A DNA stretch of 11,205 nt. It comes from Bacillota bacterium. GTDB taxonomy: Bacteria; Armatimonadota; Hebobacteria; Hebobacterales; Hebobacteraceae. Position 1 is the stretch's first letter. Each line of letters opens with the position of its first letter. Both the position numbers and the translations under genes were made by a program. Shown here one piece after another: positions 4,129 through 10,628 of the stretch. The stretch covers positions 1 through 11,205 of the forward strand of contig DAOVEW010000008.1 in assembly GCA_030668755.1 (NCBI GenBank), written 5' to 3'. The notes under the pieces were generated by a model. That model saw nothing but the letters and a program-made list of their open reading frames with translations. It was not told the DNA's origin and did no database searches.

Positions 4129-5778
4129 GTGAGAAGCCTACTACCAGGACGAACGACTCTTTCTTTTCGCGGCGCGCTGGCGCTGTGCGCGCTCTCGGGA
4201 CTGATGCTGGCGCTGTCCTTTCCGCCGGCCGGCCTCTGGCCGCTGGCCTGGGTGGGGCTGGTTCCGTGGCTGGCGGTGCTGCGGCTGTCGGGCCCGTGGG
4301 GCGCGCTGGCGGGAAGCTGGCTGGGCGGATTCGTCTTCTTCGGGGCCCTGCTCTACTGGCTCCACCTCTTCGGCATCTCGGTGTGGTTCCTGGCCTGCCT
4401 GCTGCTCAGCCTGACGCCGGTGGTCTGGGGCCTGGGGGTGCGGTGGACGGGGCGACTGGCGCCCGGGGCCCGTCTTGCGGCGGCGGCCGCTCTGTGGTGT
4501 GGGGTGGAGTGGGCGCGCGGGCTGGGCAAGTTCGGGTTCTCGTGGGGGTGGCTGGGCTACAGTCAGAGTCCGGCGGAGTTCGTGCTGCCCGTGGCGCGCG
4601 CCGCGGGGACGCTGGGCATCTCCTTCTTGATCGTGCTGGTGAACGCCGCGCTGGCCGACTTGTTCGTGGGATCGGGCGAGCGGGAGCCGCGGGGCCGGCG
4701 TCTGGTGCGCGCCGCCGTGACCGGCGGGGTCGTGGCGCTCTGCCTGCTGGCGGCGGGAAGATGGGCGGCGCACCAGGGCGGGCCCCAGGGGGTTCGCGTC
4801 CGGGTGGCGGTGATCCAGGGCAGCGCGTGCGGTCCGCTTCGTGCAGAGGAGGTGAACGTCCCCCTCACGGCCGAGCAGACGCGGCGGACGATGGAGATCT
4901 ACGAAACGCTGACGACGCGCGCAGGCGGAGGGCGGCCGGCACTGGTGGTCTGGCCGGAGAGCGTGCTCGTGGGCGCGCCGGAGGAGGATCCTGCTGTCGC
5001 GGCATGGCTGGCCCGTTGTTCCCGCGCGGCCAACGCGTGGCTGGTTGCCGGGGGACCGTACCACGATGACCGGGGCCGCATCTACAACTCGGCCTACCTG
5101 TACGCTCCCACAGGCAACCTGGTGGCGCGGTATGACAAGGTTCAGCTCGTACCGTTCGGGGAGTATGTGCCGGGTCGGGAGTGGTTGCCCTGGTTGGAGC
5201 ACTACCACGTTCGGGATGTGGACTTCGCGGCCGCTCCCGTCCACCGGCTGCTCCAGGCGGGCACCATGACGCTGGGACCGATGATCTGCTTCGAATCCAC
5301 CTTCCCGCAGATTGCGTGGCATCTGGCGAGCAGGGGTGCCCAGGTGCTGGTGGTTATCACCAACGATGCCTGGTTCGGCCACACGGCCGCCGCCGCACAG
5401 CATCGGCAGATCGCGGTGCTGCGAGCAGTGGAGACGAACCGATGGGTGGTCCGCGGAGCGAGTACGGGCATCTCGTCCATCATCGCACCCGATGGCCGCA
5501 TTGTGGCCGAGGCCGGTCTCTACGAACGCGGGGTTGTGTCGGGAGAGATCAGGCTGGCCTCGGTCGAGCCGGATGAAAGGCCTACCGGCCCCCTGTTTTG
5601 CTGGTTGATCTTCTATCTTGCGGTTGCTTTCCTGATTGCGCCCGCCGCCCTTCCGGCGGGCGGAAGTCCGGATCGCGCAGCTCGGCGAAAGGCTGCCCCG
5701 CGGCCGCCCGCGCCAGCAGCTCCTCGAAGATGGGAATGTGCCAGAAGTAGCCGGCCTCCGCGGTCTGGTATTCGATGA
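4129..5778 (+). CDS. lnt: Apolipoprotein N-acyltransferase Lnt
   Basis: Lnt transfers an acyl chain from phospholipid to the N-terminal cysteine of apolipoproteins, the last step of lipoprotein maturation in the inner membrane. The 549-aa product has about six N-terminal membrane helices (within about 13-213). A nitrilase-fold domain (about 222-478) carries the triad Glu277 (WPES), Lys337 (YDKVQLVPFGEYVP) and Cys387 (ICFES), and a final helix lies at about 488-504. In-frame starts exist at 4081 (TTG), 4093 (GTG) and 4129 (GTG). I prefer 4129 because the family N-terminus begins just after it, although its SD (AGAGG at 4111-4115) is distant. An open frame extends back to 3832 but crosses repeat DNA. 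The last 45 residues, Pro/Arg-rich, overlap a convergent gene and look like read-through past the natural end. Confidence 0.93.
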   Translation: MRSLLPGRTTLSFRGALALCALSGLMLALSFPPAGLWPLAWVGLVPWLAVLRLSGPWGALAGSWLGGFVFFGALLYWLHLFGISVWFLACLLLSLTPVVWGLGVRWTGRLAPGARLAAAAALWCGVEWARGLGKFGFSWGWLGYSQSPAEFVLPVARAAGTLGISFLIVLVNAALADLFVGSGEREPRGRRLVRAAVTGGVVALCLLAAGRWAAHQGGPQGVRVRVAVIQGSACGPLRAEEVNVPLTAEQTRRTMEIYETLTTRAGGGRPALVVWPESVLVGAPEEDPAVAAWLARCSRAANAWLVAGGPYHDDRGRIYNSAYLYAPTGNLVARYDKVQLVPFGEYVPGREWLPWLEHYHVRDVDFAAAPVHRLLQAGTMTLGPMICFESTFPQIAWHLASRGAQVLVVITNDAWFGHTAAAAQHRQIAVLRAVETNRWVVRGASTGISSIIAPDGRIVAEAGLYERGVVSGEIRLASVEPDERPTGPLFCWLIFYLAVAFLIAPAALPAGGSPDRAARRKAAPRPPAPAAPRRWECARSSRPPRSGIR

Positions 5779-5923
5779 TCACGCGGTCGGGCTTGACCCG
5801 GAGGCGGCCGCGGAGGTCGCGGTCGGGCGTGCGGATGCCGCGCACGCGGACGGGCCGGCCGAGTGCGCGGGAGAGCGCCGTGCGCCTTTGCTCCAGGTGC
5901 GGCGGAAGCGGCTCCGTGCTCAT
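5582..5923 (-). CDS. Small conserved-looking protein of unknown function, convergent with lnt
   Basis: The 113-aa frame has a soluble, charged N-terminal half. Its most protein-like core, RGRLRVKPDRVIIEYQTAEAGYFWHIPIFEELLARAAAG, spans about 38-76: beta strands, then an amphipathic helix. No membrane segment, signal peptide or known motif is seen. After about residue 88 the sequence turns into Arg/Gln/Ser-rich filler antisense to the last lnt helix, so the working protein probably ends near 85-95. The ATG at 5923 has no visible Shine-Dalgarno sequence. It is divergent from secG, 100 bp away. The tail-to-tail overlap with lnt is 197 bp, unusually long. Confidence 0.6.
   Translation of the reverse strand: MSTEPLPPHLEQRRTALSRALGRPVRVRGIRTPDRDLRGRLRVKPDRVIIEYQTAEAGYFWHIPIFEELLARAAAGQPFAELRDPDFRPPEGRRAQSGKQPQDRRSTSKTGGR
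5641..5660. terminator. Hairpin at the lnt / convergent gene junction, possible bidirectional terminator
   Basis: A perfect 7-bp stem CCCGCCG (5641-5647) and CGGCGGG (5654-5660) encloses a 6-nt loop. It lies where both convergent proteins stop looking conserved. There is no T-tract, so Rho-independent action is uncertain. Confidence 0.4.
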
Positions 5924-5958
5924 AGAGCGTTACTTGTGCCCGCGCCGCGCGGTTCCTC

Positions 5959-5987
5959 TTGTGTCGGGCGGCGGGCTGTGGTAGAAT
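5959..5987 (+). promoter_or_regulatory. Promoter of secG-tRNA-Leu
   Basis: TTGTGT (5959-5964), a 17-bp spacer and TAGAAT (5982-5987) lie 36 bp before the secG ATG. The leader carries AGGAGG at 6007-6012 inside a short perfect hairpin (6003-6019). Confidence 0.6.
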
Positions 5988-6002
5988 ACTGCCCTGAAGG
6001 GG

Positions 6003-6019
6003 TCTCAGGAGGTCTGAGA
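6003..6019 (+). promoter_or_regulatory. Hairpin presenting the secG ribosome binding site
   Basis: TCTCAG (6003-6008) pairs perfectly with CTGAGA (6014-6019) around the loop GAGGT. The Shine-Dalgarno AGGAGG (6007-6012) is therefore partly in the stem and partly in the loop. The start codon is 11 nt downstream of the Shine-Dalgarno. Confidence 0.45.
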
Positions 6020-6023
6020 ACTC

Positions 6024-6266
6024 ATGCAGATGGCGTTTCAGGTAGTCCAGCTTATCGCGGCACTCGGGCTGGTCGTGCTGACTGCGGTGACGACGACCAA
6101 GAGCGAGCAGTCGGGCACAGGAGGCATGGGCTGGGGCACGATCGGTGGGAAGAGCTCGTCCACCATCGCCGGGCTCGAGGACCAGTTGGGCCGAATCACA
6201 ACGTACGTTGCCGTGGCTTTCCTCGCGGTGTCCATGATCGTCGCGGTATTCAATGCACGGACTTAG
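6024..6266 (+). CDS. secG: Protein translocase subunit SecG
   Basis: SecG is the small membrane subunit of the SecYEG protein-conducting channel and assists SecA-driven export. The 80-aa product has the family layout: a first membrane helix (about 4-23), a glycine/serine-rich loop (QSGTGGMGWGTIGGKSSST, about 30-48) and a second helix (about 57-76). Its length is within the usual SecG range. The start at 6024 is favoured over an in-frame ATG at 6030 by the spacing from AGGAGG (11 nt). Its stop is 10 bp from the tRNA-Leu gene, so both probably share one transcript from the promoter at 5959-5987. Confidence 0.88.
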   Translation: MQMAFQVVQLIAALGLVVLTAVTTTKSEQSGTGGMGWGTIGGKSSSTIAGLEDQLGRITTYVAVAFLAVSMIVAVFNART

Positions 6267-6276
6267 TGGACTCGGC

Positions 6277-6363
6277 GCCCAGGTGGCGGAATTGGTAGAC
6301 GCGCTGGCTTGAGGGGCCAGTGGCCGTGAGGCCGTGCTGGTTCAAATCCAGTCCTGGGCACCA
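6277..6363 (+). tRNA. tRNA-Leu, anticodon GAG, CCA encoded
   Basis: This is an 87-nt class II tRNA. The acceptor stem is GCCCAGG (6277-6283) with CCTGGGC (6353-6359), followed by an encoded ACCA (6360-6363). The anticodon stem is CTGGC (6304-6308) with GCCAG (6316-6320). The loop TTGAGGG gives anticodon GAG (6311-6313), which reads CUC/CUU. A long variable arm (around 6321-6335) and the TTCAAAT T-loop in the stem CTGG/CCAG confirm tRNA-Leu. Confidence 0.97.
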
Positions 6364-6387
6364 CATGGTCCCTGCGAGAGCGTGAGG

Positions 6388-6418
6388 ACCGGTCGGCCGA
6401 CCTGCGTCGGCGGCCGGT
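6388..6418 (+). terminator. Strong GC hairpin after the tRNA, possible terminator or processing signal
   Basis: ACCGG (6388-6392) and GCCGAC (6396-6401) pair with GTCGGC (6406-6411) and CCGGT (6414-6418), with a small internal loop and a CTGC tetraloop. No T-tract follows. The remaining 6364-6479 gap shows no gene. Confidence 0.4.
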
Positions 6419-6479
6419 TACCCGCGTCGGAGAGATCACCGCCGGGCCGGCGCGCGGGCAGCAGTGGGAGCGAAGACCC

Positions 6480-7265
6480 ATGCGTGTCTTCATTGCGACC
6501 GATCTCGAGGGAGTGGGCGGCGTTCTGCTGGACAGCCAGGTCGGGGGCGACTCGGCGGAGTACCAGCGGGCACGGCGCCTGCTGACTCAGGAGGTGAATG
6601 CCGCCGTAGAGGGCGCGCTGGCCGGCGGGGCGAGCGAGGTGGTGGTGGACGACGGGCACGCCAGCGGGTTCAACTTCGTCTACGAGGAGCTGCACCCGCG
6701 CGCTCGCTGCCTCATGGGCCGGCCGCGCCCAGACTGGCTGGCAGCGCTCTCGGAGGGGTTCGACGCAGCGTTCTTCATCGGATGCCATGCGATGGCCGGG
6801 ACGCAGGGCGCCGTGCGCGACCACACGATGTCGTCCGCAAGCTGGCACAATATGTGGGCGAACGGCAGGCTCATGGGGGAGATCGGCCTCTGGGCCGCGC
6901 ACGCAGGCCACGGCGGCGTCCCCTGTGTGCTCGTGAGCGGCTGCGAGAAGGCCTGTGAGGAGGCCAGGAGCCTCCTACCCGAGATCAGCACGGTGGCGAC
7001 CAAACGTGGGGTCTCGCGGTATGCGGCGCTGCTCGAGCCGGTGGAGACAGTGCGGCAGAACATCCGGGAGCAAGCGGAGAAGGCGCTGCCGAAGGCGGAG
7101 ACCATCGAGCCGTTCCGTTTGGCAAGCCCGGTGGAGATCAGGATAGAGTTCAACTTGACCGGGCAGGCCGACGCGGTCAAGATCATCCCCGGCCGGGAGC
7201 GGATAGACGCGCGCACCATCGCCTACCGGGGCGAGAACATCCTCGAAGTGATGCGGCTGCTCTGA
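6480..7265 (+). CDS. dppA: Zinc-dependent D-aminopeptidase, M55 family (DppA-like)
   Basis: M55 peptidases remove N-terminal D-amino acids, for example from D-Ala-D-Ala, and form decameric rings. The 261-aa protein keeps the residues described for Bacillus subtilis DppA: Asp8 and Glu10 in TDLEG, His60 in VVDDGH, a His at 103 in GCHAMAG, the proposed nucleophile His115 in VRDHT and a Glu at about 134 in NGRLMGE. There is no signal peptide, so it is cytoplasmic. GGGAG lies 10 nt before the ATG. In Bacillus, dppA heads a dipeptide ABC transporter operon. Here no transporter gene is adjacent, so it may serve turnover of peptidoglycan-derived D-peptides, which is inference. The family call is firm; the exact substrate is not. 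Confidence 0.92.
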   Translation: MRVFIATDLEGVGGVLLDSQVGGDSAEYQRARRLLTQEVNAAVEGALAGGASEVVVDDGHASGFNFVYEELHPRARCLMGRPRPDWLAALSEGFDAAFFIGCHAMAGTQGAVRDHTMSSASWHNMWANGRLMGEIGLWAAHAGHGGVPCVLVSGCEKACEEARSLLPEISTVATKRGVSRYAALLEPVETVRQNIREQAEKALPKAETIEPFRLASPVEIRIEFNLTGQADAVKIIPGRERIDARTIAYRGENILEVMRLL

Positions 7266-7286
7266 GAGATGCCGCAGCGCCCGGCT

Positions 7287-7315
7287 TTGGAAAAATCCAG
7301 GTTACATGGTACACT
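7287..7315 (+). promoter_or_regulatory. Candidate promoter of the PDZ/DUF3467/acuC gene run
   Basis: TTGGAA (7287-7292), a 17-bp spacer and TACACT (7310-7315) lie about 54 bp before the GTG at 7369, in the 103-bp gap after the D-aminopeptidase gene. Confidence 0.4.
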
Positions 7316-7368
7316 TCCTGTGGCGAGGACCTGGAGTGCTGTGGGGGCCTAGTGTGGAGGGAGCTGCG

Positions 7369-7836
7369 GTGAAGCAGTCTGTCAGTGCGCCAGCGGCGGC
7401 GATCGTGTTGCTCGTGGGGGTGCTGGGATTCTTCGTTGTGTTTAACCGCGCGAAGCTGGCGCCTGAGCCGGAAGCCCCGACGGTGTTGCCGTGGGCTCCG
7501 CCACTGGAGCCGGGGGAACTGCATCGACTGCGGCGGGGGCTCCTCCCGCTGGGCGTTCGGGTCGTGATGCCACCGCTGCCGAGTGACCGCTTCAAGGGGG
7601 TGCGCGTGGCGTTGATTGCGGCGGAGAGCCCGGCGGCCAAGGGCGGGCTGCAAGCGGGGGATCTCATCGTGAGCTTCGACGGCCGACACATGCCATACCC
7701 ATATGCTCTCACGGGATTGCTGAGAAGGGCCTCTCCCGACAGGACGTACGAGGTGGTGATCGTGCGGGCCGGAGAGGAGAAGACACTCCAGATCACAGGG
7801 ATCACGCCTCTGCCCCTGGAGGAGCAGATCAAGTAG
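7369..7836 (+). CDS. Membrane-anchored PDZ domain protein
   Basis: The 155-aa product has an N-terminal membrane anchor (about 9-26), a Pro/Glu-rich linker (about 31-50) and one PDZ domain (about 55-146). PDZ features are the carboxylate-binding region near LGVRVV (61-66), ESPAAKGGLQAGDLIVSFDG (86-105) and the closing strand TYEVVIVRAG (126-135). PDZ domains bind C-terminal peptides, and in GspC they take part in substrate or secretin contacts. No protease domain is present, so this is not an HtrA. The GTG at 7369 is chosen over an ATG at 7306 because GGAGGGAG sits 5 nt upstream. The next gene begins 44 bp later and encodes another anchored protein. Confidence 0.8.
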   Translation: MKQSVSAPAAAIVLLVGVLGFFVVFNRAKLAPEPEAPTVLPWAPPLEPGELHRLRRGLLPLGVRVVMPPLPSDRFKGVRVALIAAESPAAKGGLQAGDLIVSFDGRHMPYPYALTGLLRRASPDRTYEVVIVRAGEEKTLQITGITPLPLEEQIK

Positions 7837-7880
7837 CTCTCAGGAGGGGGCTGCCGGGCGAGGTCGAGGAGGTCGGGAAG

Positions 7881-8336
7881 ATGAGAGAGAACGGTCAGCG
7901 ACAGGACGTCGCGTTCCTGGCGCTCGCGGTGGCGGTGTTGGCCGTGGCTGTGGCCTTGTTCGTCGGCATGAAGCTAATGCCCAAGAAGGCAGCGCCGCCG
8001 CCGGTGGAGGAAGAGACGGAGAAGGCGGCTCCAGCGGAGCCCGTCCAGGAGACGAAGGAGGAAGCGAGCGACCGCGATCCGTTCCGGGCGCAGGTCTCGG
8101 AGGGGGCTCTGCCCCACGTGGAACCGAAGGCGCAGTTGAAGCTCGTGGGCATCGTGACTGGGGCGGGCACTCAGCCGACGGCGGTGATACATGCCGGCAC
8201 GCGGCACTACTTCGCAAAGGTCGGCGGCCGCGCGGGCGGATACACGGTGGAGAGCATCGGCTCGAACAGCGCGGTGCTCGTGCGCAACGGCGGCCGCGTG
8301 ACGCTGAGCCTGCGTCGCCCACAGCCGGAGGAGTAA
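7881..8336 (+). CDS. Anchored protein with a GspC/PilP-like beta domain
   Basis: The 151-aa protein has a short cytoplasmic N-terminus, a membrane helix (about 10-29), an acidic Pro/Glu-rich linker (36-65), a DPF motif (66-68) and a compact beta domain (about 82-146). That domain reads LKLVGIVTG, PTAVIHAG, HYFAKVGGRAGGYTVESI, VLVRNGGRVTLSL. This pattern resembles the homology region of GspC and the PilP domain, inner-membrane proteins that contact the secretin N0 domain in type II secretion and type IV pili. No secretin or other pilus or secretion gene lies in the window, so the assignment is by resemblance only. AGGAGG at 7867-7872 supports the start. PDZ proteins flank it at some distance on both sides. 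Confidence 0.65.
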   Translation: MRENGQRQDVAFLALAVAVLAVAVALFVGMKLMPKKAAPPPVEEETEKAAPAEPVQETKEEASDRDPFRAQVSEGALPHVEPKAQLKLVGIVTGAGTQPTAVIHAGTRHYFAKVGGRAGGYTVESIGSNSAVLVRNGGRVTLSLRRPQPEE

Positions 8337-8372
8337 ACGGCACAACAGGAACCTCACAGCGAGGGATAGCCC

Positions 8373-8636
8373 ATGAAACGAGAACCGGAGTTTCCGGTAG
8401 TCTACGCGAACCTGGCCAAGATCACGCACGTTGCGCTGGAGTTCCTGATGGATTTCAAGCGCCTCGGGCCGGAGAACCGAGACGTGGAATCGGCCCCGAC
8501 GCTGGTGCGGGTGGTCTTGCATCCGGTCATCGCCAAGGCGCTGCGGGATGCCCTGGTGGAGAACGTACGCCGCTACGAGGAGAAGTTCGGCGAGATACCG
8601 GCGCCGCCGAAAGGGACGGGGCCGGTGGTGCACTGA
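8373..8636 (+). CDS. DUF3467 family protein
   Basis: This 87-aa soluble protein matches the DUF3467 pattern as I know it: an N-terminal strand PVVYANLAKITHVALEFLMDF (8-28), a central VRVVLHP (45-51), then an amphipathic helix AKALRDALVENVRRYEEKFGEI (54-75). The family's function is not established. There is no signal peptide or membrane helix. The start is preceded by GCGAGGG. It is 36 bp after the GspC/PilP-like gene and 31 bp before the zinc-ribbon gene, so it sits inside the run. Confidence 0.8.
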   Translation: MKREPEFPVVYANLAKITHVALEFLMDFKRLGPENRDVESAPTLVRVVLHPVIAKALRDALVENVRRYEEKFGEIPAPPKGTGPVVH

Positions 8637-8667
8637 CCCCAGCGCAGGTGCGGAGAGGGAGGGGCCG

Positions 8668-8931
8668 ATGAGTGACGAGAAGAGGGAGGACCGCCGACGC
8701 GAGCGGCGTTGCCCGAGTTGTGGCGGCGCAAGCATGATTCGGGGTTGTCGCGTGCCGGGAGTGCAGCTTCAGATCGTGAAGGACGACGGGGAGAGGCTGA
8801 GTGGGCTGATTGCGCTGTATTCGGACGTGTGCGTGGAGTGCGGCCTGACGAGCTTCTACGCGCGTCGAGGTGAAGTTGCCGAGCAGATGCAGGAGCTAAG
8901 GGGCGAGGAGGAGGACGGGCAGTCGGAATGA
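8668..8931 (+). CDS. Small zinc-ribbon protein
   Basis: The 87-aa protein has two knuckles, CPSC (15-18) and CVEC (55-58), the spacing expected of a zinc ribbon that binds one Zn ion. An extra Cys27 lies in the strand between. The N-terminus is highly charged (KREDRRRERR) and the C-terminus acidic (ELRGEEEDGQSE). I cannot assign a partner; nucleic-acid or protein binding are both possible. The frame is open back to 8548, but ATG 8668 has GGAGAGGGAGGGG just upstream and follows the DUF3467 stop. Its TGA overlaps the next ATG by 4 bp (ATGA at 8928). Confidence 0.75.
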   Translation: MSDEKREDRRRERRCPSCGGASMIRGCRVPGVQLQIVKDDGERLSGLIALYSDVCVECGLTSFYARRGEVAEQMQELRGEEEDGQSE

Positions 8932-9383
8932 AGCCGAGGATGCGGTCCTGGATTATCGCGCTGATCGCAGCCATCCTGTTCGTCGGGGGGCTGTTCTGGG
9001 TGCGCGCGAATCCACCCGCGGGTGAGCCTGACCCGCTGGTGGATGCCCGAGACCAGCTGGTCGAGAGGCTGGGGCTGGAGGTGGCGCTGGAGGCCGGGCC
9101 CGGGGGCGGGCTCCGTGTCGAGGGCGTGCGGCCGGACAGCCCGGTGGATCGGGCGGGCATACAGGTCGGCGACCGTCTGATGGCGTGCGGCGATCGGTCG
9201 GTGTGGCACGTCCACCAGCTTGTGCAGTTCATAGCAGAAGATCTGGGGGTCGCACCCGCTGTGTCGCTGATGATGGAGCGTGACGGGGTCTACTGGAACG
9301 TGCTCTTAGGAGGGCGTCCGCGGGCGATGCGGGAGGCGGTCGGGCGGGGGTTTGCGCAGCGGGTCAGCGCACCCGTGGCATGA
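8928..9383 (+). CDS. Second membrane-anchored PDZ domain protein
   Basis: The 151-aa product has a basic N-terminus (MKPRMR), a membrane helix (about 7-24), a short linker and a PDZ domain (about 47-130). The core PDZ motif is VEGVRPDSPVDRAGIQVGDRLMACGDR (64-90), followed by the helix HQLVQFIAED (96-105) and strand AVSLMMERDG (111-120). Its C-terminus is basic. No protease domain is present. It resembles the anchored PDZ protein at 7369 in layout but is clearly diverged in sequence. It is coupled at both ends by 4-bp ATGA overlaps: with the zinc-ribbon gene before it and with the deacetylase gene after it. Confidence 0.8.
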   Translation: MKPRMRSWIIALIAAILFVGGLFWVRANPPAGEPDPLVDARDQLVERLGLEVALEAGPGGGLRVEGVRPDSPVDRAGIQVGDRLMACGDRSVWHVHQLVQFIAEDLGVAPAVSLMMERDGVYWNVLLGGRPRAMREAVGRGFAQRVSAPVA

Positions 9384-10534
9384 TGACGCAGGCCGCGTTT
9401 GTCTACACACCGAGGTTCAACGACTACGATTTCGGTCCCGGCCATCCACTGAAGCCGATTCGGGTTGCGCGCACCCATGAGCTGCTCCGCGCCTGTGGTC
9501 TGTTGGAGCCGGCCTCGGTCTCGGTGGTCAAACCCTCAGTCGCAGATGAGGGTGCCGTCGCCCTCGTCCACACCCGCGAGTACATCGACGCGGTTCGGGC
9601 GCCGAGCGAGGGGCGCTCGGTCCGCCGGCCGCTCGAGTTCGGGCTTGGCACGATCGACAATCCGATCGTCGAGGGGCTCTACGAGGGCAGCGCCATCATC
9701 GTCGGCGCCTCAGTGCTGGCGGCCGATCTCGTGATCGATGGCAAGGCCGACGTTGCCTTCAATCCTGCTGGGGGTCTGCACCACGCACATCGCGCGAGGG
9801 CGGCGGGCTTCTGTGTGCTCAACGACTGCGCAGTAGCGATCGCTCACACGCTGAAGCGGTGTGGAGACGGCACGAAGGCAGTCTATGTGGACATCGATGC
9901 GCATCATGGCGACGGCGTGCAGGAGGCCTTCTACGACCGGCGGGACGTGCTGACCATCTCGCTCCACGAGAGCGGTCGGTATCTGTTCCCCGGGACTGGG
10001 TCCGTGTCGGAGATCGGCGAGGGCGAAGGGAAGGGCTTCTCGGTCAACGTGCCCTTCTCCCCATACACCCACGATGAGATCTACCTGTGGGCGTTCCGCG
10101 AGGTCGTCGTCCCGCTGTTGGAGGCCTTCGAGCCCGATTTCGTCTTCACGCAGCTTGGGGTGGACACCCACCACACGGATCCGCTCACCCACATGTCGTG
10201 CACGACGCGTGGATATATGGGTGTGGTGGAGGAGATAGCGCAGCGGGCTCCCCGGTGGATCGCTTTCGGGGGCGGAGGATACGATGTGACGGCGGTGCCG
10301 CGCGCCTGGACGCTGGCCTTTGCGCGGATGGCCCAGCTGGAAGCGCCCCAGCGCATCCCCGACTCTCAGGCGGAGCACTACGGCAAGGCCGAGAAGCCGA
10401 TTCCGCTGCATGACGCCGAGACGCCGGTGATAGACGAGGACTGGGCGCGCGTGGCGCGCGAGTTCGCTGAGGAATCGGTGAAGGAGATAAGGGAGCGGGT
10501 GTTCGAGTTTCACGGGTTGGGGGAGGGTGATTAG
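9380..10534 (+). CDS. acuC: Class I histone-deacetylase-like protein, AcuC type
   Basis: The 384-aa protein belongs to the arginase-fold deacetylases. In Bacillus, AcuC deacetylates acetyl-CoA synthetase, and relatives act on acetylated lysines or polyamines. The active-site set is complete: the His-His dyad in GGLHHA (134-135), the zinc-binding Asp173 and His175 in DIDAHHGDG, Asp267 in VDTHHTDPL, and the transition-state Tyr301 in GGGGY. An N-terminal YTPRFNDYDFGPGHPLKP (9-26) matches AcuC proteins. It can start at 9380 or at the adjacent ATG 9383 and is coupled to the preceding PDZ gene by ATGA. No acuA or acetyl-CoA synthetase gene is nearby, so the substrate is open. A Rho-independent terminator follows. 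Confidence 0.92.
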   Translation: MMTQAAFVYTPRFNDYDFGPGHPLKPIRVARTHELLRACGLLEPASVSVVKPSVADEGAVALVHTREYIDAVRAPSEGRSVRRPLEFGLGTIDNPIVEGLYEGSAIIVGASVLAADLVIDGKADVAFNPAGGLHHAHRARAAGFCVLNDCAVAIAHTLKRCGDGTKAVYVDIDAHHGDGVQEAFYDRRDVLTISLHESGRYLFPGTGSVSEIGEGEGKGFSVNVPFSPYTHDEIYLWAFREVVVPLLEAFEPDFVFTQLGVDTHHTDPLTHMSCTTRGYMGVVEEIAQRAPRWIAFGGGGYDVTAVPRAWTLAFARMAQLEAPQRIPDSQAEHYGKAEKPIPLHDAETPVIDEDWARVAREFAEESVKEIRERVFEFHGLGEGD

Positions 10535-10581
10535 GGGGTACAGGCGGAACAGGTAAGTCTCGGTCGGGGCCGGGCGAGAGT

Positions 10582-10610
10582 GCCCGCGCTTCGGCGGGGC
10601 TTTTTGTTTT
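10582..10610 (+). terminator. Rho-independent terminator after acuC
   Basis: Stem CCCGC (10583-10587) pairs with GCGGG (10594-10598); GCCCGC can pair further with a bulged G. TTTTTGTTTT follows (10601-10610). It lies 47 bp after the deacetylase stop and 18 bp before the next start. Confidence 0.85.
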
Positions 10611-10628
10611 GTGTTCTGGGAAGGGCCG

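Noticed and set aside
4141..5403. 420-aa open frame antisense to lnt
   Set aside because: It is rich in Arg/Pro/Gln/His, as expected for the complement of a GC-rich gene. lnt on the other strand carries a full catalytic set.
7369..9383. HtrA/DegP-type protease genes suggested by the PDZ domains
   Set aside because: Neither PDZ protein contains a serine protease domain or a GNSGG motif, and both are only about 150 aa.
9710..10513. 267-aa open frame antisense to the AcuC gene
   Set aside because: It is a shadow of a clearly conserved gene, with no start signal or recognisable domain.
10535..10628. Riboswitch or regulatory RNA before the HAD hydrolase
   Set aside because: The gap is only 94 bp and most of its structure is explained by the terminator at 10582-10610.
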